From assembly GCA_036666555.1 (NCBI GenBank), contig JAVWVS010000003.1, forward strand, positions 1 to 64,000: a DNA stretch of 64,000 nt, in the 5' to 3' direction. Each line of letters begins with the position of its first letter. The first letter of the stretch is position 1. The notes under the pieces are model-generated. The model had not been told where the DNA came from, made no database searches, and saw nothing but the letters and a program-made list of their open reading frames with translations. A program made the position numbers and the translations under genes. Of this stretch, positions 53,686 through 63,101 are shown piece by piece. This DNA is from UMGS1251 sp036666555 (GTDB taxonomy: Bacteria > Bacillota > Clostridia > Lachnospirales > Lachnospiraceae).

Positions 53686-55275
53686 TTACTCTGCCACTTC
53701 AGATTCCGGCAATGTTTCTCCGTTTTCCACCTGTTTAATCGCAGTTTTGATTGCATCTACAGACGCTTGATTCGGCTGTGTGACATACAATGGTTTCCCG
53801 GTGTAAGAAAAGCAGTATTGAGAATCCCCTTCTCCTTCTGCTGCCATAGACTTAATATTCCAGGCTCCACCTTTACTCAGTTGTGTCTTAATCAGTGACT
53901 GAATCTGGTCCGGAGACATATTTGTTTCTACATTACCACTAACGCTGTCAATAATTCCATTGGCATTCAGTAGCATGGTAGGAGAGATCATCTTCTTGAT
54001 CATGGCCGTTATCACTGCCTGCTGATCCTTACCACGTTGATTATCTCCGCCCGGTACATTTTGTCGTTCTCTGGAAAATGCCAATGCTTCTTTTCCATTA
54101 AAGCTGTTCATTCCCTGCTGTACATCCATCACCAATCCGGAATCTTCACTGGTGGTAAACGCAAATTCAGAATTCACATCCACCCCACCCAGAACATCTA
54201 TCATTTCTATCAGGGATGTAAAGTTTACTCGCGCATAGAAATCAATATTGGTGTCATAAAGCGCATTCAGCGTCTGTATGGATGCATCTACTCCATAGAT
54301 TCCTGCATGAGTCAGTTTATCTTTCTGTCCATTGGTAACACCCGGAATCTCTACATAGTAATCACGGGGCGTGGTCGCCAAAAGCACTTGGTGCGTACTT
54401 GGATTCACCGTTGCTACAATATTCACATCACTTCGGCTATTGGTGGCAATCGGTCCATATACATCGATTCCACTGATAAATATATTGAAGGCCTCATTTT
54501 TCACTTCCACCTTAGCCGCAGTATTGTCCACTGCTTTTTTTATCTCATGGCTGTAAATAATCTTTACATTTCCACTATATCCTTCAAATGCTTCTTCTAA
54601 TATTCCCGTATAGCCTTCGTTATAAACAATCGCCTGCACTTGCCCATCATGTAATGCCTGTGCCTGCTCCGAAAGCCCTGGAAACTCCGATACCGCCACT
54701 TGTGCGCCTGTTTTTTCATTAATATGAGCTATGGCAGTCTTCACATCTTCACCACCCATAGCATACTGTACTCCAAAATTATAGCCTTGGGCATCCTGAA
54801 TGGTCTCTGCTGGGTCATTACTCAACACAGCTACTACCATATTATCAACTTTATAATCGCCTGCACTAATTTTGCCAACTGCTTGATTAAATTTCCCGGA
54901 GTAAAACGTACCCATAATTAAAATCAGGGACATGATCACACTAAAGACCTTTCCACCAATGCCCTTCTTTTTCGCCGTTAGCTGAGTCGCCAAAGTAATC
55001 CCCAGCAGAAGTAAGAGCAATACTCCAATAATGGCAAGATACATCACCGGAAGCATATTCAGGATTAACAACGTTACCATAAATGCAATGGAGGCAATTC
55101 CTTGTATTCCGAATAAGAATAATCCTACGTTCTTGCTCATTTGATTTTTAGATTTTTTAGACCCATTGGGTCTCTTAGTGGGTTGAATTCCCACTTTATT
55201 ATATCGGCTGGCTGTTTTGGCTGGATTGTCAAATGTCCTTTTATTTCTTGATTCTGTTCTTTTATGTTCTGTCAT
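53686..55275 (-). CDS. LytR-CpsA-Psr (LCP) family protein, CpsA-like
   Basis: LCP enzymes transfer undecaprenyl-linked polymers to peptidoglycan. The 529-residue product has a basic cytoplasmic N-terminus (about 1-48), three membrane helices (about 50-70, 75-95, 108-125), an outside accessory domain (about 130-265) and the LCP domain (about 268-450). That domain shows NSRSDVNIVATVNP, TTPRDYYVEI and FSRERQNVPGGDNQRGKDQQ with the conserved arginines. The three-helix layout matches CpsA/Wzg of streptococcal capsule loci, which also stand first in their operon. Confidence 0.92.
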   Translation of the reverse strand: MTEHKRTESRNKRTFDNPAKTASRYNKVGIQPTKRPNGSKKSKNQMSKNVGLFLFGIQGIASIAFMVTLLILNMLPVMYLAIIGVLLLLLLGITLATQLTAKKKGIGGKVFSVIMSLILIMGTFYSGKFNQAVGKISAGDYKVDNMVVAVLSNDPAETIQDAQGYNFGVQYAMGGEDVKTAIAHINEKTGAQVAVSEFPGLSEQAQALHDGQVQAIVYNEGYTGILEEAFEGYSGNVKIIYSHEIKKAVDNTAAKVEVKNEAFNIFISGIDVYGPIATNSRSDVNIVATVNPSTHQVLLATTPRDYYVEIPGVTNGQKDKLTHAGIYGVDASIQTLNALYDTNIDFYARVNFTSLIEMIDVLGGVDVNSEFAFTTSEDSGLVMDVQQGMNSFNGKEALAFSRERQNVPGGDNQRGKDQQAVITAMIKKMISPTMLLNANGIIDSVSGNVETNMSPDQIQSLIKTQLSKGGAWNIKSMAAEGEGDSQYCFSYTGKPLYVTQPNQASVDAIKTAIKQVENGETLPESEVAE

Positions 55276-55317
55276 CTTTGTATCCTCTTTTTCCCCTTTG
55301 ATAAAACTTTACACCGT

Positions 55318-55346
55318 ATTCTACCATTTTCGCACTGCAAACGCAA
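55318..55346 (-). promoter_or_regulatory. Promoter of the first glycan operon
   Basis: TTGCGT (55341-55346), a 17-base spacer and TAGAAT (55318-55323) on the minus strand, in the 81-base gap before the LCP gene. The -10 is good and the -35 moderate. Confidence 0.55.
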
Positions 55347-55356
55347 GGTTTGTTCT

Positions 55357-57402
55357 TTATTTCTCCGGGCATTGGCTGCTCATAATCAACACCGATTGTT
55401 TTCCCATATTGACTACCGCTTCTCCATTTTCCACAAGATATTCTTCATAACGATCCGTATAGCCTCGGTCATAAGAATACATCAACCGGTACATCCGTTT
55501 TTTCATAGGCACTTCCGCCCACCAGACCGGAACAACCACTTCGCAAAGGCCGCCGATGTTGACAATTACCACCACGTGGTCTTCTTCTTTAAATCTGCCA
55601 AAAGCGAGAATGTTGTCTTCCCAATATAGCATTCGAAGGGAACCTGTTCGCAAGCTTTTATGACTTTTATGAATATGGATCAACTTTTTATGAAAGGCAA
55701 TGAGCTTTTGGTCTTCTTTCCCCCAAGGATAAGTCCTTCGGTTATCCGGATCTGTGAATCCACACACACCTGCTTCATCCCCATAGTAAATCGTAGGTGC
55801 CCCTACCCAGGTCATCTGTATGGCAACTCCAATTCGCATCAAAGGCAAGCTGACGTATTCGTTAGCCTCTTGAGGACCCCACTTTTCCACTCGTCCTACC
55901 AAGTGATTCGTCCTGGTTAAAAATCGGGAGTGGTCATGATTAGAAAGTTCATTCATCGACGCCTGCAAGGAAGGAGTCAGCATATTGGTCATATGGTGAT
56001 TGATTGCTCCTGCGAAGTTGTCTGCATTTCCACATAGTTCCGGGCGGTCTTCATCCCCATGTTTTTCAAGCCCCGTAAGGAACCATGTCACCGGTTCCAT
56101 AAACGCATCGTAGTTCATAATGGTGTCCCACTCATCTCCTTGAAGCCATTCACTGGGGTCACCATAATGCTCCGCTAAGATGATGGCGTTGGGATTGGCA
56201 TCCTTGACTGCCCTACGAAATTTTTTCCAGAACTCATGGTTATATTCATTACTGTGTCCTAAGTCTGCGGCTACATCCAATCTCCAACCATCCACATTAT
56301 AAGGAGGGGAAACCCACTTTCTTCCAATGGCCAAAATATAATTTTCCAGTTTTACTGAATCTTCATAATTCAATTTTGGAAGTGTTTCATGCCCCCACCA
56401 GCCATCATAATGCGCATTGTAAGGCCAATCCTGTGGTGCATCTTGAAAGAATTTAAAGAAACTGTAGTAGGGACTATCCTTCGAAACAAATGCCCCCTCA
56501 CTATATCCGTTCTGACATTCATAAATACGTTCTTTATCCATCCATTTATTATAAGAACCACAATGGTTAAATACACCATCGATAATTACCCGCATTCCTC
56601 TTTCGTGAATTTCCGCTACCAATCGAGCAAACAATTCATTGCTTGCTTCCAAATTTTCCGTATCCGTAGTCCTCTTTTGATATTTCGTTGCATGCAGATT
56701 ATCTTTGGCATCCCAGGATACCGGCTGTCCTCCGTCATTTACAATCACCCCAAAATGGGGATCGATATAGTCATAATCTTGAATGTCATATTTGTGATTG
56801 GACGGCGAAACAAACAATGGATTAAAATAAATAACTTCTACACCTAGGTCCTGCAGATAATCCAGTTTATCCAAAACTCCTTGCAAGTCTCCACCGTAAA
56901 ATTCTCGTACTCCGTCAATTTCCGGGTATTTATTCCAGTCAGGCACTCTTTGGCAAGGTTTTCCCAGATAAACATATTCTCCCGTTTCCACATCATTGGA
57001 TGTATCTCCATTGTAAAAACGGTCCACAAAAATCTGGTACATCACTGCACCTTTCGCCCAATTCGGAACTGAAAATCCGGGCACAATGGTAAAGGCATAG
57101 AATTCCACAATTTCACTGGCCACTCCGCAGCGATTATAGTAACAAATTTCAGAACCGCTTCGCACTTCGAAGCAATATTGAAATGGCTCCTCATTCAACC
57201 TCCAGGGAATGGTATAATAATCAAATGCACCTTCCGTTTTTTCTTTTTGCAGCACATACCCACCGATACCGCTTACAATGCGGACTTCATCCACATCATC
57301 TTTGGCGGTACGAAAGCGGATGTTCACCGTTTCATTCATGTTTGGCTCCGGCGGAATCACATAGCTTTCCGTTCCGTCAGAAAATAGTGCCTGCTTATTC
57401 AT
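55357..57402 (-). CDS. GH13 neopullulanase/cyclomaltodextrinase-like enzyme
   Basis: An alpha-glucan hydrolase of 681 residues without a signal peptide, so cytoplasmic. An N-terminal beta-domain (about 1-105, CBM34-like) precedes the barrel. It has region I DGVFNH at 275-280, nucleophile D376 in GWRLDVA, acid/base E411 in ILAEHYGD, and D490 in LSNHDHSRF. MYQIFVDRFYNGD at 121-133 is typical of the neopullulanase group. The ATG follows GAAGGGGA. It follows ftsH by 13 bases, and an enzyme of glycogen or maltodextrin use in that place is unexpected but clearly co-oriented. Confidence 0.9.
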   Translation of the reverse strand: MNKQALFSDGTESYVIPPEPNMNETVNIRFRTAKDDVDEVRIVSGIGGYVLQKEKTEGAFDYYTIPWRLNEEPFQYCFEVRSGSEICYYNRCGVASEIVEFYAFTIVPGFSVPNWAKGAVMYQIFVDRFYNGDTSNDVETGEYVYLGKPCQRVPDWNKYPEIDGVREFYGGDLQGVLDKLDYLQDLGVEVIYFNPLFVSPSNHKYDIQDYDYIDPHFGVIVNDGGQPVSWDAKDNLHATKYQKRTTDTENLEASNELFARLVAEIHERGMRVIIDGVFNHCGSYNKWMDKERIYECQNGYSEGAFVSKDSPYYSFFKFFQDAPQDWPYNAHYDGWWGHETLPKLNYEDSVKLENYILAIGRKWVSPPYNVDGWRLDVAADLGHSNEYNHEFWKKFRRAVKDANPNAIILAEHYGDPSEWLQGDEWDTIMNYDAFMEPVTWFLTGLEKHGDEDRPELCGNADNFAGAINHHMTNMLTPSLQASMNELSNHDHSRFLTRTNHLVGRVEKWGPQEANEYVSLPLMRIGVAIQMTWVGAPTIYYGDEAGVCGFTDPDNRRTYPWGKEDQKLIAFHKKLIHIHKSHKSLRTGSLRMLYWEDNILAFGRFKEEDHVVVIVNIGGLCEVVVPVWWAEVPMKKRMYRLMYSYDRGYTDRYEEYLVENGEAVVNMGKQSVLIMSSQCPEK

Positions 57403-57415
57403 TCGAATTTCCCCT

Positions 57416-59266
57416 TCAATTTGTTTCCGGCACTCCTATTTCTTGAAACAGCACCTCGAATTCTTCTCTTGTAATCTTTTCTTTTTCTATTAGCAATGCT
57501 GCGCAACTGTGTAATACCCCATCGTATTCTTGAATAATACTGCGTGCTCTATCATAGCACTCATCAATCATTCGTTTCACTTCTCGGTCAATCTTCGATG
57601 CTACTTCTTCTCCATATCCGCGGGAAGTATGCCCAAAATCTCTTCCAATAAATACTTCATCACTATCTTCTCCGTAATTAATCAAGCCCAGTTCTTTGGA
57701 CATACCGAATTTGGTGACCATGGATTTCGCCATACTGGTAGCTTGTTTAATGTCCTGTGACGCTCCTGTGGTAATGTCATCAAAAACTTCTTCTTCCGCT
57801 ACCCGGCCACCCAGGGATACCGTTATATCTTGAAGCATTCTCCCTCTGGTATTAAACATTTCATCTTTTTCAGGAAGTGGCATGGTATATCCTGCCGCGC
57901 CTTCTCCCGTTGGGATAATAGAGATACTATACACCGGTCCCACATCCGGAAGCACATGAAATAAGATGGCGTGACCTGCCTCATGATAGGCAGTAATCTT
58001 TTTCTCTTTATCAGAAATCACACGGCTCTTTTTCTCTGCACCGATGCCCACTTTGACGAATGCACGGCGGATGTCTTCTTGTTGAAGATAGACACGGTCT
58101 TCTTTGGCCGCTCCAATTGCCGCTTCATTTAACAAATTTTCCAAATCCGCTCCGGTAAATCCGGCAGTAGTCTGAGCAATCTGTTTTAAATCCACATCTT
58201 CTCCCAATGGTTTCCCTTTTGCATGTACTTGTAAAATGGCTTCTCTTCCTCTCACATCCGGTCGTCCTACCATTACTTTTCGGTCAAATCGACCCGGACG
58301 CAGAATTGCAGGATCTAATATATCCACACGGTTCGTTGCCGCCATAACGATGATTCCTTCATTGGCACCAAATCCATCCATTTCCACCAATAATTGATTC
58401 AATGTCTGCTCTCTTTCATCGTGTCCACCGCCCATACCGGTTCCACGGCGTCTTGCCACCGCATCAATTTCATCTATAAAAATAATACAGGGTGCATTTT
58501 TCTTCGCATCTTCGAACAAATCTCGTACACGGGATGCTCCTACACCTACGAACATTTCCACAAAGTCAGATCCGGAAATAGTGAAAAATGGCACACCGGC
58601 TTCTCCTGCTACCGCTTTTGCAAGCAGCGTTTTACCGGTTCCCGGAGGTCCTACTAGCAATACGCCTTTGGGAATCCTTGCTCCTACCTGAATATACTTC
58701 TTAGGCATCTTTAAGAAATCTACAATCTCCGCCAGCTCTTCTTTTTCTTCTTGCAGTCCGGCTACTTGTGCGAAAGAAATCTTTTTATCCATATCAGTGC
58801 TTAATTTCGCCCTGTTTTTCCCAAAACTCATGGCCTTCGCATTCGCACCACCACCTTGACGGTTCATCAGCATGAACAACACAAATAGTCCACCCAGCAT
58901 TAAAAGCGTAGGGAACATGGTGGTCATTAGGAAACTATCTTTGGGAATGTCACTGATTTCATACCGAATTTCATTTTTCTGTAACATTTTTTGAAACTCA
59001 TTTACATCCGAAACATATAACGTTTTCCCTTGGTCATCTGCATTTTTCAATGTGATTTCTGCCTGACCTGTGGGCACTGCTTTATTCTGACGAATATTTA
59101 CAAAGACAATTTTTTTGGCATCTACCGCCTCTTGAAATTCTTGATAAGTATATGCTCGATCCTTTTGCTGCGTCTGACTGGTAAACCACATCACGGAAAA
59201 CAATGCCACAATAAACACCATTAGTGCAAGTCCGCTCATCCCCCTGTTTTTCTTACTATTATCCAA
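57416..59266 (-). CDS. ftsH: ATP-dependent zinc metalloprotease FtsH
   Basis: FtsH is the membrane AAA+ protease that degrades unneeded or misfolded membrane and regulatory proteins. The 616-residue product has two N-terminal helices (about 12-29 and 111-134) around an outside domain. The AAA+ module follows (Walker A GPPGTGKT at 206-213, Walker B IIFIDEIDA near 261), then the zinc-protease motif HEAGH at 428-432. The start is TTG at 59266 with GGAG eight bases upstream. It follows hpt by 15 bases, the conserved tilS-hpt-ftsH order. Confidence 0.97.
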   Translation of the reverse strand: MDNSKKNRGMSGLALMVFIVALFSVMWFTSQTQQKDRAYTYQEFQEAVDAKKIVFVNIRQNKAVPTGQAEITLKNADDQGKTLYVSDVNEFQKMLQKNEIRYEISDIPKDSFLMTTMFPTLLMLGGLFVLFMLMNRQGGGANAKAMSFGKNRAKLSTDMDKKISFAQVAGLQEEKEELAEIVDFLKMPKKYIQVGARIPKGVLLVGPPGTGKTLLAKAVAGEAGVPFFTISGSDFVEMFVGVGASRVRDLFEDAKKNAPCIIFIDEIDAVARRRGTGMGGGHDEREQTLNQLLVEMDGFGANEGIIVMAATNRVDILDPAILRPGRFDRKVMVGRPDVRGREAILQVHAKGKPLGEDVDLKQIAQTTAGFTGADLENLLNEAAIGAAKEDRVYLQQEDIRRAFVKVGIGAEKKSRVISDKEKKITAYHEAGHAILFHVLPDVGPVYSISIIPTGEGAAGYTMPLPEKDEMFNTRGRMLQDITVSLGGRVAEEEVFDDITTGASQDIKQATSMAKSMVTKFGMSKELGLINYGEDSDEVFIGRDFGHTSRGYGEEVASKIDREVKRMIDECYDRARSIIQEYDGVLHSCAALLIEKEKITREEFEVLFQEIGVPETN

Positions 59267-59281
59267 CTTTACTTCTCCTTT

Positions 59282-59809
59282 CTACTCCACACCTTCTACA
59301 ACTCCGATGTACGGTAGATTCCTATATTTTTGTGCATAATCAAGTCCAAATCCTACTACAAATTCATCCGGAATCTCAAATCCCACATAATCCACATTGA
59401 CTTCGCATACTCGTCGATCCGGTTTATCCAGTAACGTACATAGCCGCATGCTGCTTGGATTCCGTTTTTCTAAAATTTTCAGAAGATAAGAAAGGGTGCG
59501 TCCCGAATCAATAATATCTTCTACTACCAAAACTTCTTTATTCTCCAGCGTCTCATCTAAATCTTTTGCAATTCGGACAATGCCACTGGATACGGATTTA
59601 TCCCCATAGCTGGCCACACTCATAAAATCCATGGACACCGGTATACTGATTCGCTTGGCTAGTTCACACATAAAGAACACCCCACCTTTTAGTACGCAGA
59701 TCAAATGAATTTCTTTTCCTGCATAGTCTTCGCTAATCTGCCTTCCCAGTTCCTCTATTCGTTTATTAATTTCCGCTTCTGGGATCATTACCCGAATTGT
59801 TTCTGCCAT
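59282..59809 (-). CDS. hpt: Hypoxanthine phosphoribosyltransferase
   Basis: Hpt salvages hypoxanthine and guanine with PRPP. The 175-residue product has the normal length, the CVLKGGVFFM loop, and the PRPP-binding VLVVEDIIDSGRTL at about 93-106. The ATG has GGAG upstream and lies inside the 3' end of tilS (44-base overlap), a usual coupling in Firmicutes. Confidence 0.96.
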   Translation of the reverse strand: MAETIRVMIPEAEINKRIEELGRQISEDYAGKEIHLICVLKGGVFFMCELAKRISIPVSMDFMSVASYGDKSVSSGIVRIAKDLDETLENKEVLVVEDIIDSGRTLSYLLKILEKRNPSSMRLCTLLDKPDRRVCEVNVDYVGFEIPDEFVVGFGLDYAQKYRNLPYIGVVEGVE

Positions 59810-61184
59810 GTTGTTCTTCTCCTTCGTCTATTTGTATTTCTAAAATATGTTTCGTATGCCCACTGATTTCATATCCCCAGCTTGTGCGATGTCCGATTAC
59901 CCATAAAATATGGTTCCCCTCTGCCAACAACATAATGTGATCTCGCATGTTCCTGGGTATTTTCTCATTAATAAAATATGCTTTTAGTTTTTGAGTATTT
60001 CCTTGGGAATCAATGGTAATGTAATCACCCGGACAGCGTGTCCGAATCTTTACATTCTTTTCTATTATATCATAGTCAAACCACTTCGTGTAGCTTTTTT
60101 CAAAAGGTATAGAAGCCTCTTCTCCTCGCGAAAATACGCGTCCGCGAACACGTTTCACAAAGTTTTCTATCTCTTTTTCCACATCCGATACAGCCCCTGC
60201 TTTTTCCACATTTTTCGTAATTTTCACACCTTCGTAGCATCGCAACGCGGTTAGGTGATAAGGAAGTGAGATTCTTTTCCCGGTCTGTTTTTCAAAAAGG
60301 CGCTGTACTGTTTCCACATGTACCGAACCAATATCTTTCGCCTGGCCTGCCGTCTTATTTAATGCGCGATGAATTACCATGGGTTTGATTGCAGGTGGTA
60401 GCGTTTTAAATGCCTCTTCACGAATCAACAATTCTTGAGAATTCCCACGCACTACCACTTTCTGATAATATCGTTCGGTCTCTTCTTCCATATATCCCCA
60501 CACCGCTCTTAGTTGTTCCATCGTGCGGTTCATATTGCCGATTGCATTCGTATTTAACTCTTCTTCCAAAAATGGAATAAAATGATTCCGAATCCGGTTT
60601 CTGGCATATGCATCTTCCCCATTTGTTAAGTCTTCCCGCCACGGAATCTTCTGTTCCCGCAGATAAGATTCTATTTCGCCTCGGTTTACACACAATAATG
60701 GGCGGATGATATTTTCACGTACCGGACATATCCCACCCAATCCGCGAATTCCGGTTCCCCTTGCTAAATTCAGAAGTAGTGTCTCCGCATTGTCATTTTG
60801 ATGATGAGCAAGAGCCAGTTTCGTTCCATGATATTGCTTCATGGTCTGTTCAAAAGCTTCTCGTCTTACGTCTCTTCCTGCTTCCTCTACAGATTGTTTC
60901 CGGTTTTTTGCAATTAATTCCACCTCTTTGTGATAAGCTACATATGGAATCCGGTAAGTACTGCACAACTGCTTTACAAACGCTTCGTCCGTATCTGCAT
61001 CTTCCCCACGCAGCTGATGGTTGATGTGTACCACCACCAGTTCCAGATGAAACGTTTTCTGAAGTGCCAGCAACACAAAAAGCAGGCATACGGAGTCTGC
61101 TCCGCCCGATACGCCTGCAACTACTACATCTCGTTCTGCTAACATGTTCCATTTTCTTACATAGGACTCTACTTTTTTTAACAT
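59766..61184 (-). CDS. tilS: tRNA(Ile)-lysidine synthase
   Basis: TilS converts the wobble cytidine of a tRNA-Ile precursor to lysidine so that AUA is read as isoleucine. The 472-residue product has the ATP-pyrophosphatase loop SGGADS at 26-31, HHQNDNAET near 125, RNRIRN and a C-terminal TilS domain ending in WVIGHRTSWGYEIS. The ATG at 61184 is preceded by AAAGGA; a longer reading to 61232 overlaps the phosphatase gene and is not needed. Confidence 0.95.
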   Translation of the reverse strand: MLKKVESYVRKWNMLAERDVVVAGVSGGADSVCLLFVLLALQKTFHLELVVVHINHQLRGEDADTDEAFVKQLCSTYRIPYVAYHKEVELIAKNRKQSVEEAGRDVRREAFEQTMKQYHGTKLALAHHQNDNAETLLLNLARGTGIRGLGGICPVRENIIRPLLCVNRGEIESYLREQKIPWREDLTNGEDAYARNRIRNHFIPFLEEELNTNAIGNMNRTMEQLRAVWGYMEEETERYYQKVVVRGNSQELLIREEAFKTLPPAIKPMVIHRALNKTAGQAKDIGSVHVETVQRLFEKQTGKRISLPYHLTALRCYEGVKITKNVEKAGAVSDVEKEIENFVKRVRGRVFSRGEEASIPFEKSYTKWFDYDIIEKNVKIRTRCPGDYITIDSQGNTQKLKAYFINEKIPRNMRDHIMLLAEGNHILWVIGHRTSWGYEISGHTKHILEIQIDEGEEQHGRNNSGNDPRSGN

Positions 61185-61231
61185 TTCTCTATTTCCTTTG
61201 TATTCTTCGTTCCATTTTATCTTATTCGGCA

Positions 61232-62620
61232 CTATTTTTCAAGACTCCATATTCCCACTACTAATACGGTCATATCATCTAGTGGTGCTTCCCCTGACCA
61301 TTCCAGTATCTGTTCTAAAATATGATGTGCCAATTCTCTTGGATTACAAATCTCGGTTCCTCCAATAATGGTATCCATTAACATCTCTTGTTCTGCTACC
61401 GGTAATGCATCCATCACCCCATCCGTCACCATAATAACAAAATCTCCATCCATCAGTTGCCTCTTCACACTTTCCACTTCCAATTGCTGCAAAACTCCCA
61501 AGGGCAAACTGGTAGAGCTGATTCGTTCTACCTTGTTTTGGTGTTTGACAAAGGTAATGGATGCACCTGCCTTTACAAATTCACAACTTCCATCATACAA
61601 ATCAAATACGCTCATATCCACTGTGGAAAATCGTACTTCTTCCCGCCCCATGACCAGTGCGGTATTCATCATCTGAAGGGCTGTTTCTTTTGGAAAACCC
61701 GCATCTAATAATTCTTCCAAAAGTTCCACTACCATAGCACTTTCGCGAAATGCCGATTCCCCACAGCCCATGCCGTCGGAGAGAATCACGCCTTCTTTTC
61801 CACCGGGCAGTTCCATCATCAAAAAACTATCCCCCGATATTTTATCGCAGCCCTTTCCTATTTTGGCTACATCTTGCAGTGTATGAAACCGTGGCCCTTC
61901 CATACAAACAATGGTAGAATATTCCTCTCCCAGCAGTGGCCGTTCCCCTTTTCCCAAAATCATAGGCCGTCCCACACTTGCCGAAAGTGTTTTTAGCATT
62001 TCCTTTGTGGTAATACATTCTCTTTTTTTTGCTTTTACAGTCACATGGATTTCATAATGTCCTTCCCGTGTGACAAAGAAAATACTACTCAACATTTTTA
62101 ATCCAGCTTTTCCCAAACGTTCTTTTAATTTCCGCTCCATCCGTTCATCTGTAAAAATACTGGCATCCAATTCTCTTGTAGCATGCTGTATCATCTTGGC
62201 GAAACGGTCCAATTGAACGGCACAGCCCTCTCGATTCATAGCCATGCGATTGGTCCACACCAAAATCTGTTTTGCACTTTGAAATGCTTCTAATATTTCT
62301 CTGAAAAATCGGGGTGCTTGTACACATTTTCTTTGGAGTCTTCGTTTGGTTTCTACATTCAATTCCATTCCATACTTTTCCACTGCCGCTAAAATTTCAT
62401 ATACCAGCTGATAGGTTTGAATTGTGTTTGTTCCATAACAATTCTCCTTTTGTTCACATGAGCTGCATACTTTTTCTTTGACTTGCTGAAACATATTATC
62501 CAATTCATTCTTCCCGAAGCCACTCTTTTTTTCTTCTAATTTTAAAAATGTCTGCGATAAATGTAATAATGAATCCGCAAATTTATCGGCTTGTGTAACA
62601 TAAGGACTTGTGATATCCAT
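61232..62620 (-). CDS. spoIIE: Short SpoIIE-like PP2C phosphatase
   Basis: SpoIIE dephosphorylates SpoIIAA to switch on sigma-F in the forespore and takes part in polar division. The 462-residue product carries the central region (about 1-250, with a Cys cluster CSSCEQKENC) and the PP2C domain (about 255-462: ILSDGMGCGESAF and VTDGVMD bind metals). The ten-helix membrane domain that begins classical SpoIIE (about 800 residues) is absent. The ATG at 62620 follows GGGGAG. The position between divIC and tilS matches spoIIE of other Firmicutes. A terminator lies directly upstream. Confidence 0.85.
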   Translation of the reverse strand: MDITSPYVTQADKFADSLLHLSQTFLKLEEKKSGFGKNELDNMFQQVKEKVCSSCEQKENCYGTNTIQTYQLVYEILAAVEKYGMELNVETKRRLQRKCVQAPRFFREILEAFQSAKQILVWTNRMAMNREGCAVQLDRFAKMIQHATRELDASIFTDERMERKLKERLGKAGLKMLSSIFFVTREGHYEIHVTVKAKKRECITTKEMLKTLSASVGRPMILGKGERPLLGEEYSTIVCMEGPRFHTLQDVAKIGKGCDKISGDSFLMMELPGGKEGVILSDGMGCGESAFRESAMVVELLEELLDAGFPKETALQMMNTALVMGREEVRFSTVDMSVFDLYDGSCEFVKAGASITFVKHQNKVERISSTSLPLGVLQQLEVESVKRQLMDGDFVIMVTDGVMDALPVAEQEMLMDTIIGGTEICNPRELAHHILEQILEWSGEAPLDDMTVLVVGIWSLEK

Positions 62621-62650
62621 TTGTGCTCCCCTTTCTCGTTTCATGACGTG

Positions 62651-62682
62651 AAAAAGCTTTAGGAATATACATTCCTAAAGCT
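62651..62682 (-). terminator. Intrinsic terminator between divIC and the spoIIE-like gene
   Basis: A perfect 12-bp stem (62655-62666 with 62671-62682) with a 4-base loop is followed by TTTTT on the minus strand. It lies about 30 bases before the phosphatase ATG, so either that gene starts inside this region or the hairpin attenuates it. Confidence 0.85.
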
Positions 62683-62701
62683 ATCATTTGTATGGTCATA
62701 T

Positions 62702-63031
62702 TTAATTTTCCGGTTTTAAAATAATCTCATTTGGATAGGCAAGACCCAGTTTGCTTTTCGCCGTATCCTCTACATACTCATCCGTCCCAACATAATCACG
62801 AAGTTCTTCAATCTCCTGACTACGCACTTTTTGTTCCGCAATCTGAGTTTTCAGCTCCGCCTCTTGGGATTGGTACTGTTCTCTTTTCGTCTGTTGCGAC
62901 ATTCCTTTTGCTGTAACTGTAACGCCTAGCATTACAATGATCCCACTGATGATAAGAATACTTCTTTTATGACCCTGTACGCTCTTCTTTTGGCGTCGTG
63001 CCCGGCTCTTTTGTTTAATCTTCTGCATCAT
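62702..63031 (-). CDS. divIC: Septum formation initiator family protein (DivIC/FtsB-like)
   Basis: A small bitopic division protein that joins FtsL and DivIB at the septum. The 109-residue product has a basic cytoplasmic start, one membrane helix (about 24-41), a coiled coil (about 45-80, QSQEAELKTQIAEQ) and the conserved end with TAKSKLGLAYPNE. It starts at one of two adjacent ATG codons. It follows yabQ as in Bacillus. Confidence 0.92.
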   Translation of the reverse strand: MMQKIKQKSRARRQKKSVQGHKRSILIISGIIVMLGVTVTAKGMSQQTKREQYQSQEAELKTQIAEQKVRSQEIEELRDYVGTDEYVEDTAKSKLGLAYPNEIILKPEN

Positions 63032-63101
63032 CTACTCACCCTATTCGTTCATTAGCTAACAGCTTTATAATATCTTATTTTTTGCTTTAAATCAAGTGTT
63101 T

